Origin: Quillaja saponaria
Taxonomy: Eukaryota; Streptophyta; Magnoliopsida; Fabales; Quillajaceae
DNA: 64,000 bases
Direction of reading: 5' to 3'
Assembly (NCBI GenBank): GCA_029379385.1
Contig: CM055613.1
Span: 16,634,001 to 16,698,000 of the forward strand
In this document: piece after piece, positions 18,901 to 31,499 of the stretch
How positions within the stretch are numbered: position 1 is the stretch's first letter
Layout of the letters: every line of letters begins with the position of its first letter
Translations under genes and position numbers: made by a program
Notes under the pieces: generated by a model
What the model saw: only the letters and a program-made list of their open reading frames with translations
Told to the model about the DNA's origin: nothing
Database searches by the model: none

Positions 18901-21895
18901 TATGGGGTGGGCATCTGACATGTACTGTTTCTAAGTGCACATGTTGTATAACACCTTCTGGGGAAAGTGATATTTGTTTTACAGGTCTGGTTTGATTCTT
19001 AGCCTCAGGAAGTAGTAAAAGTGGAATCATCATCTTCTACATGTAGAACCTCCTAAGGGAAACATGATTACTAATATACAATCACCAAGAATAAATGCAC
19101 GGTTGCAATCTTGTTATCTATTTGTTGAGCAGTGAATTTGTCCTCATAATTCAGGAAAAAAGAACTGTTGTTTATTTGGTTTTGGAGTTTTAGTAGTAAG
19201 AAGGAATGTGAGTCTTAGGAGATCTCCCATGTTTGCCTTTAGTTGGAAAGAAATGGTAGAATCTTCACGGAGCATCTCTTGTAGCCAAATGTTCTTTGAG
19301 ATATCTTTTTTGGCTTCTCTACAGTCTCTTGTTCAGCATCTTATGTTCAGCCTAGTTCAAATAACTTTCTCTTTCAGATGCCTAGCAAATGGAGGAGTTG
19401 ATATTGTAATCTCTCTACATTCTCCTTGATAAAATCTATTTTCTATGGTAGAAAAAAAACTGCGACTCGTGTTCTCATGACCATAGCTGTTGATCCTTGG
19501 TACAAATTTTTAAAGATCACTCTTTTTTTCCTCTGAAATTTATCAAAGTTCTTACCAATGAATTTTACACTTTTAGTACAATGCCATAAATATATTGTTG
19601 GTTGATTATTTTCTGGCTGTGGATCTTCTCAATTTGATGCTATATTTGTTGCTATCAATATACTCCTTCACTTTATTAAGAAAAATGAAAAGAATTGAAA
19701 AAAAAAAAATATCATATTTTGCAAGATTGGGGAACTCAAAAAACTAGTTGAGGAGGGTAAGATAAAGTACATAGGTCTGTCTGAGGCCTCAGCTTCAACA
19801 ATCAGAAGAGCACATGCCATTCATCCAATAACTGCTGTTCAGTTAGAGTGGTCCTTATGGTCCAGAGATGTAGAGGAGGAAATAGTTCCTACTTGCAGGT
19901 GACATATAAACAGCACTAATGATTTGTTTGTAGAGCATGCAATGGTTTGACTTCTAATTTTGTGTTCCTGGCTGTATCAGGGAACTTGGCATTGGGATTG
20001 TTGCTTACAGTCCTCTCGGACGAGGATTCTTCTCATCAGGGCCAAAGTTAGTTGAGAATCTATCAAAGGATGACTTTAGAAAGGTTTGTGTTAGCGTGTT
20101 TTGTTAAGATAAATATCGAAAACAAATTGCACGGGCAGTAGTCTTGTCACGTTACAAAGTCCCCTGCCATTTTTTTTTTCTGTTTGATGAATAAGTGATC
20201 TAAATTCCGATGGCTTTATCAGATTGAACCGTGTACCACCTAAATTACATGAAACTCAGTCTTATTTATCATAGTACGCTTTCTAAATCCTTTTGAATTT
20301 CACAGTAGTTGACATTTAGTTAGATACTGGGAAACTGCTCAAATTTTATATTTTAGTTGTAAATTGTAATATTATAGAAGTTGAATTATCCTGCAATCTT
20401 ATTCTTTATTGGGTTATATGTATCTGCATAACATGACAAATGTTTTGTTCAGTTACTGAATATGTGAGATTTAATTGTCTTGTTTTCAATATGTATCTTG
20501 TAGTTCTGTGGTCTAGTTGCATTTAAGTAGTTGCTACATTTATATTTATTGATAACTTATTCAATATGTTTAGTTTTTAATGCTGTTGTCCCTTGAGAAG
20601 CCAATGCTTAGGTAATAGCCTGCACAGAAGCACATATATGAATATCATAAGCAGGAATCAAGATTTATAGCAAGGGAACAACTGATTGATTGAACATTAG
20701 AGAAATATGCAAGCTAGAAAGGTGTTATTTGCTGCTATTCTCAATAAGTTTCCTTCAATGTAAGCAGGGATTTTTGCCTATAGGGCAGCAAAGGGTAAGC
20801 AGATGATCACATGAGGGAATGATAGAATGTTAACAAACGGATACAAAAATTATTGTTGGACTAGTATTAAATATATGCTCATGTAGAATTATGTACAAGG
20901 AGCAGATAATAAATGCTTACCAAGGTAGCCAAAATAAAAAATAAAAAATAAAAAAAAACCAAAGTGAGGACTTAGGTATTTGAAAAAGAAAATTATTCAT
21001 TAAGGAAGTGGAAACTTTTGGCAACATTAGACAGGAGAAAATCGACAAGACAAGCTTATGCTATTTACTAAGGAAATAGTATATCCAGAAACTGAAAAGA
21101 ATAAAATCTGACACTTGTTTTCTATTTCCTTACCAAAATATAAATAATTTCTATATTCAGCTAGATTGAAGAAAACTTACTCTTCTTGTCAAGAAATATT
21201 TTGGGCACTTGTTTGAACATTTCTGATAGATTTCATCTAATAAACAACAGAAAATATTATGCATGCTATCTATTTATATTAGTCAGGACATTGTTATAGT
21301 TATTTCATGAGTACTCCCTTTGTGGTTCTTTTGAATGTAGAAAACCGTTATAGATTAGCATATACTTTTATATCACATAACAAAAAAGACACTATTTCAG
21401 CAGTACCCTTTCTTCCAGTTAAATTGGACTTTCCTCCTTACCCGACACTCTGTTTCTATGTGAACATGAAAAGTTGTTTATGACCCCCATTAAAGATCTT
21501 TTGTTGATTATATTATATGTTGTCTTATGCTGAAATATGTATTTTATCTGTTACAGTTGCTGCCTAGATTTCAAGCTGAAAACCTGGAGCACAATAAAAC
21601 CATTTTTGAGCAGGTTAATGAATTGGCTGCAAGGAAGGGATGCACCCCATCTCAGCTAGCACTGGCCTGGGTTCATCATCAGGGGAATGATGTGTGCCCC
21701 ATACCTGGAACCACCAAAACTGAAAACTTCAACCAGAATATAGGGGCTTTATGCATTAAACTTACACCAGAAGAATTGGCTGAACTCGAGTCCTTTGCTG
21801 CTGCAGATGCTGTTAAGGGAGATAGATATGGGGGTACAGCGAATACCTGGAAGGAATCTGAAACTCCACCTCTGTCTTCTTGGAAAGCTGTGTAA
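15935..21895 (+). CDS. aldo-keto reductase, perakine reductase/auxin-induced PCNT115-like (five exons)
   Basis: Exons 15935-16147, 16283-16483, 19726-19898, 19981-20083 and 21557-21895 join in frame with GT-AG introns into 342 residues, the usual length for plant cytosolic NADPH aldo-keto reductases of this clade. It opens with [20 protein letters not shown]. The catalytic tetrad is Asp55 and Tyr60 (DTSDMYG), Lys86 (ATKFGI) and His127 (YQHR). The cofactor-binding end reads [14 protein letters not shown]. The family reduces aldehydes and ketones to alcohols with NADPH; related enzymes act in alkaloid synthesis and in detoxifying reactive carbonyls. The substrate here is unknown. The ATG follows a viral relic by 265 bp. 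Intron 2 (3.2 kb) carries mobile elements. The gene looks intact. Confidence 0.93.
17115..17260 (-). repeat. tRNA-derived SINE-like unit in intron 2
   Basis: The minus strand shows an A-box-like TTAGTTCAATTGATTAAG (17231-17248) and a B-box-like GGTTTAAAACCC (17187-17200), about the spacing of a tRNA-type RNA polymerase III promoter, and ends in an 18-20 nt A tail (the plus-strand poly-T at 17115). No clear target duplication was found. Confidence 0.5.
17306..18323. mobile_element. ~1-kb inverted-repeat DNA element (MITE-like) in intron 2
   Basis: The left arm (17306 to about 17650) and the reverse complement of the right arm (about 18040-18323) match in order. Both have the CATTGACAC end, ATCTAATAGCTGAAAATC, the CTCTCTATAGTA block and the TTAATTACAATTAAA block. 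The arms are about 300 bp with an unrelated core of about 390 bp. No transposase is encoded, so it is non-autonomous. The superfamily is not assigned. Confidence 0.7.
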
Positions 21896-21899
21896 AGCA

Positions 21900-22080
21900 A
21901 TGCTTTGCTCTTAATCCTATCTTAATACAACCTCTGTCTGAATGTTATTTTAAGAGTGATTTGAATACAACCTGGGTGTCTGAATGTATTAAGAGTGATT
22001 TGAACTTGTGCTGAATCGCTGTCTTAATACAACCCCTGTCTGAATGTTATTTTAAGAGTGATTTGAACTTTTGCTGAAAA
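21900..22080 (+). repeat. tandem repeat in the aldo-keto reductase 3' UTR
   Basis: Three imperfect copies of a unit like TGTCTGAATGTTATTTTAAG plus AGTGATTTGAA start near 21933, 21977 and 22039, directly after the stop codon. The unit length varies, as after unequal slippage. It probably lies in the mRNA 3' UTR. Confidence 0.6.
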
Positions 22081-22600
22081 CGTTTACTGTTTTCAATGAA
22101 TAAGTTGTATAACTCTACCAATCAGGACAAGGGTACAAAATATAATCTTTCCTAGATTTATCTTATGTGTGTTTCTGTCTGGGATTTGTTTTCAATGAAT
22201 AACTGTTTTCCTTTAGATTAATAATTACTAGGAGTTGTTCTTTAAAAAAAATAAAATTACAAACCATGGTCTCTACGAATACAACAGGTATTGGTGGAGG
22301 GTGACAGAAGACCTCTCACTGAGAGAGATAGACATATAGCTTCCTCGGCGGCAAGGAATATTACAAGGCTGCAAGTCCATTGGGGCAAGGTATATTATTT
22401 GAGTAATGCTAAAGCTTCCCTTTACTTTTTTCTGGGTCTGAATTCTAAAGGTTATTTATTGATTGAAAGCAAACTTGTGCAAAATATGTGAATGGTGAGT
22501 GTTAAAAAATTATTTCTGTAACATTAAAAAGTTAAACAATCCCATAGAATGAGGTATTTTTGCTTGTGTGACGTAGGCATTACATTGCCTGCTGAATCTT
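22081..22600. other. intergenic; short unplaced coding-like fragment at 22291-22491
   Basis: A 66-codon frame with GC content above its surroundings reads RRPLTERDRHIASSAARN near its start. I do not recognise it. It has no upstream promoter or splice context that supports a gene. It may be a captured gene fragment. Confidence 0.25.
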
Positions 22601-25500
22601 ATTTATGATATATTTATATCTATATTATACTAAAAGTGTGAACAACTTATGATGTTCTCCTAAGTTTTAGTCAAATTTTTAATTAAAAATGTTATATAAT
22701 ACATATATTCAGTTATTTCTCCTTTTAGATTGAGAGTTTTTGATGTCTTACAGCAAAAAAATTAATTTAAAATAAAACCAAAAAAACAACTACCCACTAC
22801 ACACAAATTTTAACATAAAAATGATAGAAGAAATTAACAAAGTTTAACATAAAAAGCAGAGTGCAATTAATCATTAATTAAAAAATATGTGCAATATGAA
22901 TATTCAATTAAATGCAGAATAGAGGGAGAATATTAAATTATATATCCATCATTTTATATATCTACCACTTGATTGGGATGGGTTGTGAAAAGAAAATTTC
23001 TTTATAAATTTTTTTGATTACGGGATGATAGAGGTAAATTAGTTAATATGTATCTGAAAAAAAAAAAAAAAAAAAAAAAAAACCCTAATGAAACTAATCT
23101 ATATCTATATTATATATATTTTAAATAAAAGTCGTCTAATGACAAAATCTTTTGATTTTTTTTAAATACACTTATGAGCTTTTATTATTATGTTGTTATT
23201 TTTAGTTGTTATTTTATTACAAATAAACTAATTTTTTTATTTTACTTTTTTTTTTCTTATTATTGTCGATTTTAATATATCAATAAGATTCTAATTGTTT
23301 AAAAACTATTGATTTCTCTTTTACTAATTTTTTTCAGTATTAATAAATTTATAATTTTTTTCAATAATTATATGTCAATAGTAATTAAGGTTTGAATTTT
23401 TCAATTTTATTTTTGTAATAAGTTCCTAATAATCATAATTTTGTTTTTTAAATTCTTCTCAAATTTAAGAAGTAAAATTTTTTAAAAATTACTATGAATT
23501 AAAAGAAATATTAAGAGTATAGTTCTCATGAATATAATTTTGTTGTTTTAACTTTTAGTTTGTAATTTTAAAAAAATATTTTTCAATAATTATTTGTCAA
23601 TAGCAGTTAAGATTGAATTGTTCAATTTTTTAATAAATCTCTAATAAATAAAATGTTTTTAGCTTTTCTCAAATTTATGAATTAATTTTTTCAAAAAAAA
23701 AGCCTATGTAAAATTAAAAAATAAAATTAAGAGGATAGTTTCAATTGATTATAATACTGTTGTTTTATTTTTTTAATTCTTCATCCATCTTAAGAATTAA
23801 AAATATATAAACATAATTCTTTTTAATATAAAAGAATCATGTTCATTTGGTGCATCATATAAAGATGACAAAATAGTATAAAACCATCTAGTTAGCACCT
23901 ATATAGTGTTTAGCATTAACAAAATAATATAGACTTACATTGTTGACTCCTTTTTATACTATGCCTAGCAATATAAATCTGTACAGTGGAGGAAAAAAAG
24001 ATAAAACAACAATATAACAACTGTAAAACTATACAGTCTAATACAATGTATAATCATATACGATACGTCAAACGAATAGTGAAAGAAATTTATTTCTTAA
24101 ATACCCTATATGAGGTTTTACTATTACATAAATACTTTTTAAATGATTTTACTTCAAATAGACTTTTTTTTTTCTTTCCTAACTCTTTTCCATTTTAATA
24201 TTAATAGAATTATAATTGTTTTATGAATTTTGATATTTTTTTTGGTCCTAATTCTTTTCAATATTAATAAATTTGTAACTTGTAATTTCTCAATAATAAT
24301 TAAAATTGAATTTCTTAACTTTTTATTAATAAGGTTACAAACAAATTATATTATTATAAATTAAAATTTTAAAAAAAAATATTAAGAGTATAGTTTTTTA
24401 TGAATATAATATTGCTTGTTAATTATTTTTTCATCAAAAAAAAAATTATATGTTTATATTATGAATTATATTTTTTATTGCCTTTATCTATTTTTTTGAT
24501 GTAATAAACATGGAGTATTATTTTTTTTTATTAACTATAATTTCTTGATATGTACAACAATTGTTGATGAAGATTATATATCATAAATATTATTCACGCG
24601 CAATGCATGTGTCACGAAAACTAGTATATTAAAAATAAAATTCATAAAATTTATAATATAAATTTATAAATTACTTTTTAATTTCTTAAAATAGAAGAAT
24701 AATTAAGAAAACAATATTGTAAAATAAAAACTAACTCTTAATAATTCTTATAATTCATATTTTTTATTAAAAATAAATAAATTTGATTCATAAAATTAAG
24801 AAGACTTACGAAAAAAAAAATTAATAGTAAAAAAGAATTCTAATCTTATGAGTATTAAAAGGGAGAAGAATTAGGAAAAAAAATATTATTTAGTAGTCTA
24901 TTTAAACACAATATTTTAATATTATTAAATAATAACTAAATGATATCTATATAATAGTAAAAACTCATAAAATTATTTAAGGAAATCAAAAACAAAAAAG
25001 TAAAAATATATTAATAATCTATTTGAAACATAATATTTTCATACTATAAAATAATAATTGAAGGTTACTCTTTGCTAATGTAATCAAATAAATAAGTAAA
25101 GATAATTAAAAATTTAAAAATTTTAAAAAAATTTCTTTTAATTCTTAAGATAGAAGAAGAATTTGAAATAAGAAATAAAAACTATACTTTTTATATTTCT
25201 TTCAATTCATAGTTTCTTTTCTTTTTTTTTAAATTGTAATTCATAAAATTGGGAACAGTTAGGAAAAGAAATATTAATAGAAAAACGTAAACTTCTAATC
25301 ATATTATTATTCGAAGGGAGAATTAGGGGAAAGTACATTAATAGCCTTTTTTAATACTATAAAATAGTAACTTAATTAAAGCAATGTAATAGTAAAAATT
25401 CATAAAGGTATTAGGGGAAATAAAATAAAAAATTATATATATATATAAGTTATTTTTATATAAAACTAGGTTTCATTTCACATGAATTGCGTGTGAATCG
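22600..25500. repeat. extremely AT-rich repeat block with Helitron-like ends
   Basis: No gene. At 24588-24623 a short imperfect hairpin (CACGCGC-AAT-GCATGTG) is followed by ACTAGT. At 25466-25500 the minus strand has the same layout (ACACGCAATTCATGTG, then CCTAGT). A 3' hairpin followed by CTAG before T is the Helitron signature. The DNA around 23480-23520 is similar to the reverse complement of 25165-25200, so related AT-rich elements lie in opposite directions. A TCTATATTATACTAAAAG-like start is at 22618. There is a 34-bp poly-A near 23050. Confidence 0.4.
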
Positions 25501-25559
25501 TGTTTATGATATATCACACCTTCAAATAAAGGTATAACTGGCCGGAAGAATAGGTAACC

Positions 25560-27840
25560 ATATTCCTGTAATCCTGAATATTCAAGTATTGTGCATCACT
25601 AACTTATAAACACGTTACAATTATGACTACTAAAATATTACTAAATTAGAATAAAATCTGGAACCAACGATTAAACATAAAACAATTACTAATAATATTG
25701 ATAGCAGTTCCCCATAAGATAGAACGTGCCCACAATACATATAAACAACCTGTTTACAAAGTCAAGAGTAAATCACAGTATCAGAATATAAAGAGGAACT
25801 CCGCTCTTAACAAAATATGAAATCACCATGGTGAATTCAATATACATCTAACAACAACTAAAGTGACTGCAAGTGCCGTCATTTACGCTCCAAGTATGCA
25901 CTGTCCGAGATATACCTTGCCGCAGCAGAGTCGGCAGGTAGCAAATTTTGTCGCGGCCAACAATGGTTTCTTGGAAACTAAAAAGAAATGACTACAAAGG
26001 AAGGAGTGAGTTACAAGGACTCAGTGAGCAAACCATGTACCTGTAAGGATACCAGCATTACACAACACATATATCATAGTTTAAACTTATATTTAAATTA
26101 CTTATGCACGTACATAATTATAATTTATCATATGATCACAATTCATGTAGTTCACGAATTTCAACATATCACTCAAATCATAAAAACAACCAAACAAATA
26201 AACAAAGGGTCAACTGAGTAACTCAGCCCCGCACAACAGTATCTCCTCCCAAAGGACATTTATGTGCCCGCACAAAAAATTAATTCTCTTTACTCAATTC
26301 ATCCCACTGGGACTGAGCTCTCCATTTGTTTTTAAAATAATTGGCAGAATCAGAATAACTCATATCAAATATCAAATCCAAATATCATAGGTGCACCTGG
26401 ATTTCAATTTTGAAAATAAGAAAAACAAATCATTCTCAGAAAATTTTACTTTGTTGGCCATTATCAACCACAATTAATATCAAACAATTATATTTTCAAT
26501 TAAATCACTGAAATATTATACTTGCGTATTTTTCAATATAACACATCAATTTAAATATACATATAATTGCACATAATAATTAGGCAACCATAAGGCATGT
26601 AATTCACTCACAAAGCTCACGGATTTTGTTCGTCCTCCCGCCTAGACTGTGAATGTGGTGGTGTATCCTCAATACGATCCTGAGCTGAAAATCATAAATT
26701 TACATATTACTAAAGATAATCATTTCATAACTAATTTCATAATATATAATTTCTTATTTAATTGTTAAGACTTATATGAACAACCTTCCATATATTTAAT
26801 AACTTATGAATTCTCATACGTCTTCAGTTCATTATTCAGGACGTATGAATTTTCATAATTCTTGTATTAATCATGTTTCACTTATTCAATTAAACTTGAA
26901 TTAATTATTTAAAGTTTAATTAAAAAAATTAAAATTATACATTTTATTTCTTACTATTAGCTATTATATATATAGGTTCGTTATCTTTAATTATTGATTT
27001 CTAATGTTAATTCTTTTACTTTGCATAATTTGCTTGTACAAGTCCAATAAATGTACAACTTAGTTTACTTAAATCTGTCCTTTTATTTTATTTTTTATTT
27101 TTTATTTTTATTTTTTCTAATTAGTAATCATGCTCAATATCACATAAGGCCCACGGTTTCAACTCCAAATTCCCTTTCATACTTCTCATTGCCGTCCTAC
27201 ACTAAGCTACCAAACTCTCTTCCTTTCACGTTCAACACCAGCAGGAAATTGGCAACCAAGTAGCTGCCCATAACAGGGGACAGCAGCTTGGTTGTTAATT
27301 TTAGCTCCAAAATTGAACACACCTCCACCCAAAGTTGAATCCACCAATTCCTGACTAACTAAACTTACAACCATATTCTCAAAACAGAATAGGAAAGGAA
27401 GGAGATCAACCACCCAAAACAGGGCCACCGAAATTTCGGCTACACCTTTGTTGCCGCCTCCCCTTAAGCTTGATCCTTGGTTCAAGCACACATCATACCA
27501 ACCATAGGAGGGAAGAACCCAACTGCGTACTCAGAATAAAGCAACCCATGCCATCAGTCAAGGAAACAATTACACAGAATAGGGGAAGGACAGATTGGTT
27601 GTATCCAAGAAAACAATTGAAAGAAAGCTGAATTGATACCTTGACAGCAACCAAGAAAAAAGGAAATCACCCGAATTTTTGGACAACTCCTGCTTAAGAG
27701 GTGAAGTCGGTGATGAAGGAGAAGAGGACCATGGTTTTGGTAGCCAAACTTAGAAGAACAAAGATGGAACCAAATGGAAAGCAAGAGAAGGAAAGGAAAA
27801 AGTAAATTGTTTAAAATATTTAGTCCACTCATTACCTTTT
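25560..27840. repeat. unclassified repeat-like region, probably non-coding retroelement sequence
   Basis: Composition rises in patches (25860-26050, 26220-26330, 26600-26680, 27130-27830) compared with the AT-rich flanks. Small frames exist on both strands, but none shows a domain, and their codons look random. The pattern reminds me of long non-coding parts of plant retroelements, but I found no paired LTRs. No host gene is supported. Confidence 0.3.
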
Positions 27841-29065
27841 AACTTGTGTGGCTTTGGTAATTTTTATTTTTTTAAAGTAAATATATATATATATATCCAC
27901 AATAAGTAAATTAAGGTATATGTTAACATAATAAGTTAGAAACTAATAAATTTAAATGAAAAGCTTTTATATATATTTATATATATATAATCCGAATCAC
28001 CTCACAAGATAGTAACTTTAAGTTTACTTATACATATATATAAATATCTTCTTACTTTAATTTATTTCAAGAGAATTAATTATTTATATAATCATGAAGA
28101 ATTCACGTATAACATCCTAACATATACGTTAGATCGTTAAGTTATAACATGATATATCTACACTATTTATAAAATCAAAAAATTTTGTATATAGGTCACA
28201 TACTAACTCATCTTTTAAATAGTACTCAAAAACTTGAAATGAGTATTTTATATATATGCATATTTTTATTTTTAAAAAAACCATCATTTGGTGTGACTAG
28301 ATATAAGAAATGGAGCAAAGATCTGAAACTCTTAGGTTAACGTTAACTAATGTTTATTTTAGTTTAGGACTTTTATTTATGTGTACTTTTAAATATGAAT
28401 TAAGATTTTTAATTTTTTTTTTTTTGGTTGCATAAATGAAGATCTTGAATTGCTTGAAACATTGATTATGTAAAATCATTATCTGTTGCAGGTGCCCAAC
28501 TCCTCTTATTCAACCGATCCTTAGCTCAGGTAAAATATGAAGGTCATGATAGACTGACAATGTACAGCCAACTCGAACTAGTTTAGAATCTAAGGCGTGT
28601 TAAATTGGGGTACCCAACTTTTTACAAAACTTTCTCACGTAATGATAAATTCATATAAATTTCAGTGACAAAACCAAATAAATTTATATCTGAGTTACCA
28701 CTTACATGAATATATCCCGTGGTTTTCAAGATATATGATATATTTCCAAATACTATCACAAGCAGAGCCATTGCAAAAGTTCCTAGCAGAAAAGAGAAAT
28801 AACTAGTGAATTCAAAAGGAAAAGGAAAAAAAATCTGTGCTATAAAGAAGTAGAAGAAGCAAATAAACCTATTAGAAAATAAAAAGTAAAGCCGTAAATA
28901 CTTGTGAAATAACTACTAATATCTGTCAACAACTCTGCATATATATATATATGTGTTCAGAGCTTTGCCCTAAAGAGACATTAGATACAAAAATATAATC
29001 CTGCTTACAATTGCAATAAACTTTGTGCCTTGGAAAAACTTGTTTGATATTGATGATTAGTCTCC
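27841..29065. other. AT-rich intergenic stretch, no gene seen
   Basis: TA-rich microsatellites near 27885 and 28945 and poly-purine/pyrimidine runs are present. The 3' UTR of the GT47 gene probably lies in the last few hundred bases. Confidence 0.4.
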
Positions 29066-30704
29066 TTATATAGTCTCCCTCCTTATCTTTTCTACTCTTT
29101 GAAGAATTCCCTTAACTGCTATATCAAATGCATCTTCAATGTTCTCTAATCTGGACTTGGGATTTGCATATGTAATTTTTGGAATAAGCTTAATAACTTT
29201 CTTTCTCATAGCCAATACTTCACTCTTGGGAATTCTGAGCAATGTCTCATTGACAAGAACTTTCTTCTCTTTCACTTTGTTTTCTGGTATAAGCACAGAA
29301 TATGTACTTCCATTTAAAGGTAAATGCCACAGATATTGATCATAAGCAGAACCCGGATGAAAGAAAACAGGAATGCAGCCTGCTAAAATCGAATCAAAAG
29401 TTGATCGCCGGGTGTATGAATCTCCAGGAGGCTGCAAACAAAATACTGAGCTCTGAAACACCTCCATTACATTAATAGGGTCTTCGCACCTATTTTTACC
29501 ATGGTAACAACCAAGAAAATTGCAAGTGACCGAAAATTCGCATTGTTTGATAAGCTCATTCCGGATAGCATCTGGTGATTCAGGTCTTGGTGCACCAACA
29601 AATGAAAACAGGTAAGGCCTTTTCTTTTTCCTCATTCTCCTTTGCCATTGAAGTACCTCACTATCACTAGAAGGATGAAAATATGTTGGATATGGTATTG
29701 GAAATTCATTAGCATACGTGCTGGATTCAATTGGTAAGAAACTCATATTCCTTGCTTCAGGCAAAAACATAAGCTTTGTGCCCCAATCAGAATCATTATC
29801 TGATCTCCTTCTAAAATCAAATCCAATTCTTCCTCCAATCAAGAAGTGATCCCTTCCCCACATTTTCTTCCATTCGGGTTTTTCTGCAAGCCACTTGACT
29901 AGTGCTTTTGGAGAAGCATCTCTCATTGAAGTGTTAAAATTGCCCCATAGATATTGACCAACATCAAGACCAGGATAATAAGGTACAAAAATGGCTGAAG
30001 TCAATGACGAATTATTAGTCAAGCATTTGTATTGCTTCATATTGTTAATGGAATATAACTTCCAATGAAAATTGATTTGTTGTATACCAACCATTCTTCA
30101 ACAAAACTTGTCCCGATTTGTCAATAATCTCCGGACCAAGACCTAAGTTGGACATATAAGGACACATATCAATCCATTTGAGAAGTTTTCTACAATTCTT
30201 CAGCAAATCCTCATTGAATCTACTTGGAAGATCATGCATATAGATATACCTACCTGAGCAAGGATCCGGATTAGTTTCAGGCTGTTTGGTAACAGATATA
30301 ACCTTATCTGCCACCATAGGAGGTGGACTAACTTGTTCAGTCATATTTCTCACACCTTGGCCTATGGTTACATGAACTAGATCTTGTTTATTCTCTGTAT
30401 CATTCCCTAAAATCTCACCAAACCCGCTAAAATTCCCAGTAACTTGACGAGTAAGATTACTGTATGTAACTGTAGAATCAACCACAGTGTTATTGGGATT
30501 ATCAGAAAACTTGAAAGAGGGATTAGGCTTTATGGCATGTATTTGATTTGTGAACTTGAGAAGTAGAATGGCAACAGAACTTGGTCCACCATTAAGAGCA
30601 ATATAATCAAGTAAAATTAACGTCAAACATATGAAGAAGGAGGTGAGTAACACAAACCAGATTTGTTCAGAGTGCTTTCTGCTCACTGCTATATGCTTCT
30701 CCAT
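29066..30704 (-). CDS. MUR3/KATAMARI-type GT47 xyloglucan galactosyltransferase-like, single-base frameshift
   Basis: The first part (30704-30048, 219 codons) starts with a short basic tail and one membrane anchor at residues 16-37, a type II Golgi layout. A stem with NxT/NxS sites follows, then the exostosin fold from Cys149 ([12 protein letters not shown]). The second part (to 29066) continues in another frame with [21 protein letters not shown] and the sugar-nucleotide region [26 protein letters not shown]. Together they give about 545 residues, normal for the clade. One extra T (plus-strand A at 30047/30048) shifts the frame in an otherwise clean single-exon gene. The family adds galactose to xyloglucan side chains in the Golgi; the exact acceptor here is unknown. 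It is either a recent null allele or an assembly error. Confidence 0.85.
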
Positions 30705-31499
30705 CTTTCTCCAGATTCTTCTTTTTCTCTAAAACAAAACTCGTGTTTCTCTTATTATGTGAAAAACTCCACGAGAGAAAAGGGGGAGAGATGGAGGAAA
30801 AATTGGAGGCGTTGTAATTGCTTCAATAATACGAAGGAAAATATGTAGAATCAAAAGCTATTAAAGGTATAGAAGCATTTATGGCAATTAAGCCTAATGG
30901 TGATCTTCTATGCAAGAATTCTCACACATTTCCAAATAGAATCATTAAATAATATATAATTGATTTATGGTTTTTTTTTCTTTTAATGAGTGATTTAAAT
31001 TATTGGATTTTAATGATTCCCTGCTATTTATGATGATTATGGATGGATTTTTTTTCAATGATAGTATTGTGAATTAGAGAAAATGCAACTTAATTAAGGA
31101 TTACTATGTATAATAATTATATAATAAACAACAGCAAAGGATTTGTTGGTCTAAATGATTTTCAAAATTGACATTGAAGACAAATTTGATTTGCCTACAA
31201 TTAAGCGTTCTGCATTGGTTTAGAAGTAACCTGTCTTTAATCCTAATTTAGGTACAAATCAAGTCACCCTACAAATATAATTTATTTTATATAGCAATAT
31301 ATTATTTTGCGCACAAGTCTTTCAATCACACCACGTGTGTATTTCATCACGTTTTTTTTCTTAGTGCTGTTATTTACGAAAATAACACACAAGCAAAGTT
31401 CCAGAAATTTCAACCCCAAACAATCAAATTTCTATAAATAAATGAATATTTATGTTTGGTAATATATATATTACAACATTTTCATATATTTTTCTAAGG
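30705..31499. other. 5' flank of the GT47 gene, AT-rich, no other gene
   Basis: Presumed promoter and 5' UTR of the minus-strand gene lie in 30705-31000. A G-box-containing CACGTGTG is at about 31334. No coding frame is supported. Confidence 0.35.

Noticed and set aside
27207..27832. Minus-strand frames of about 90 codons
   Set aside because: Hydrophobic or low-information translations in repeat-like DNA, no start context, no splice support.
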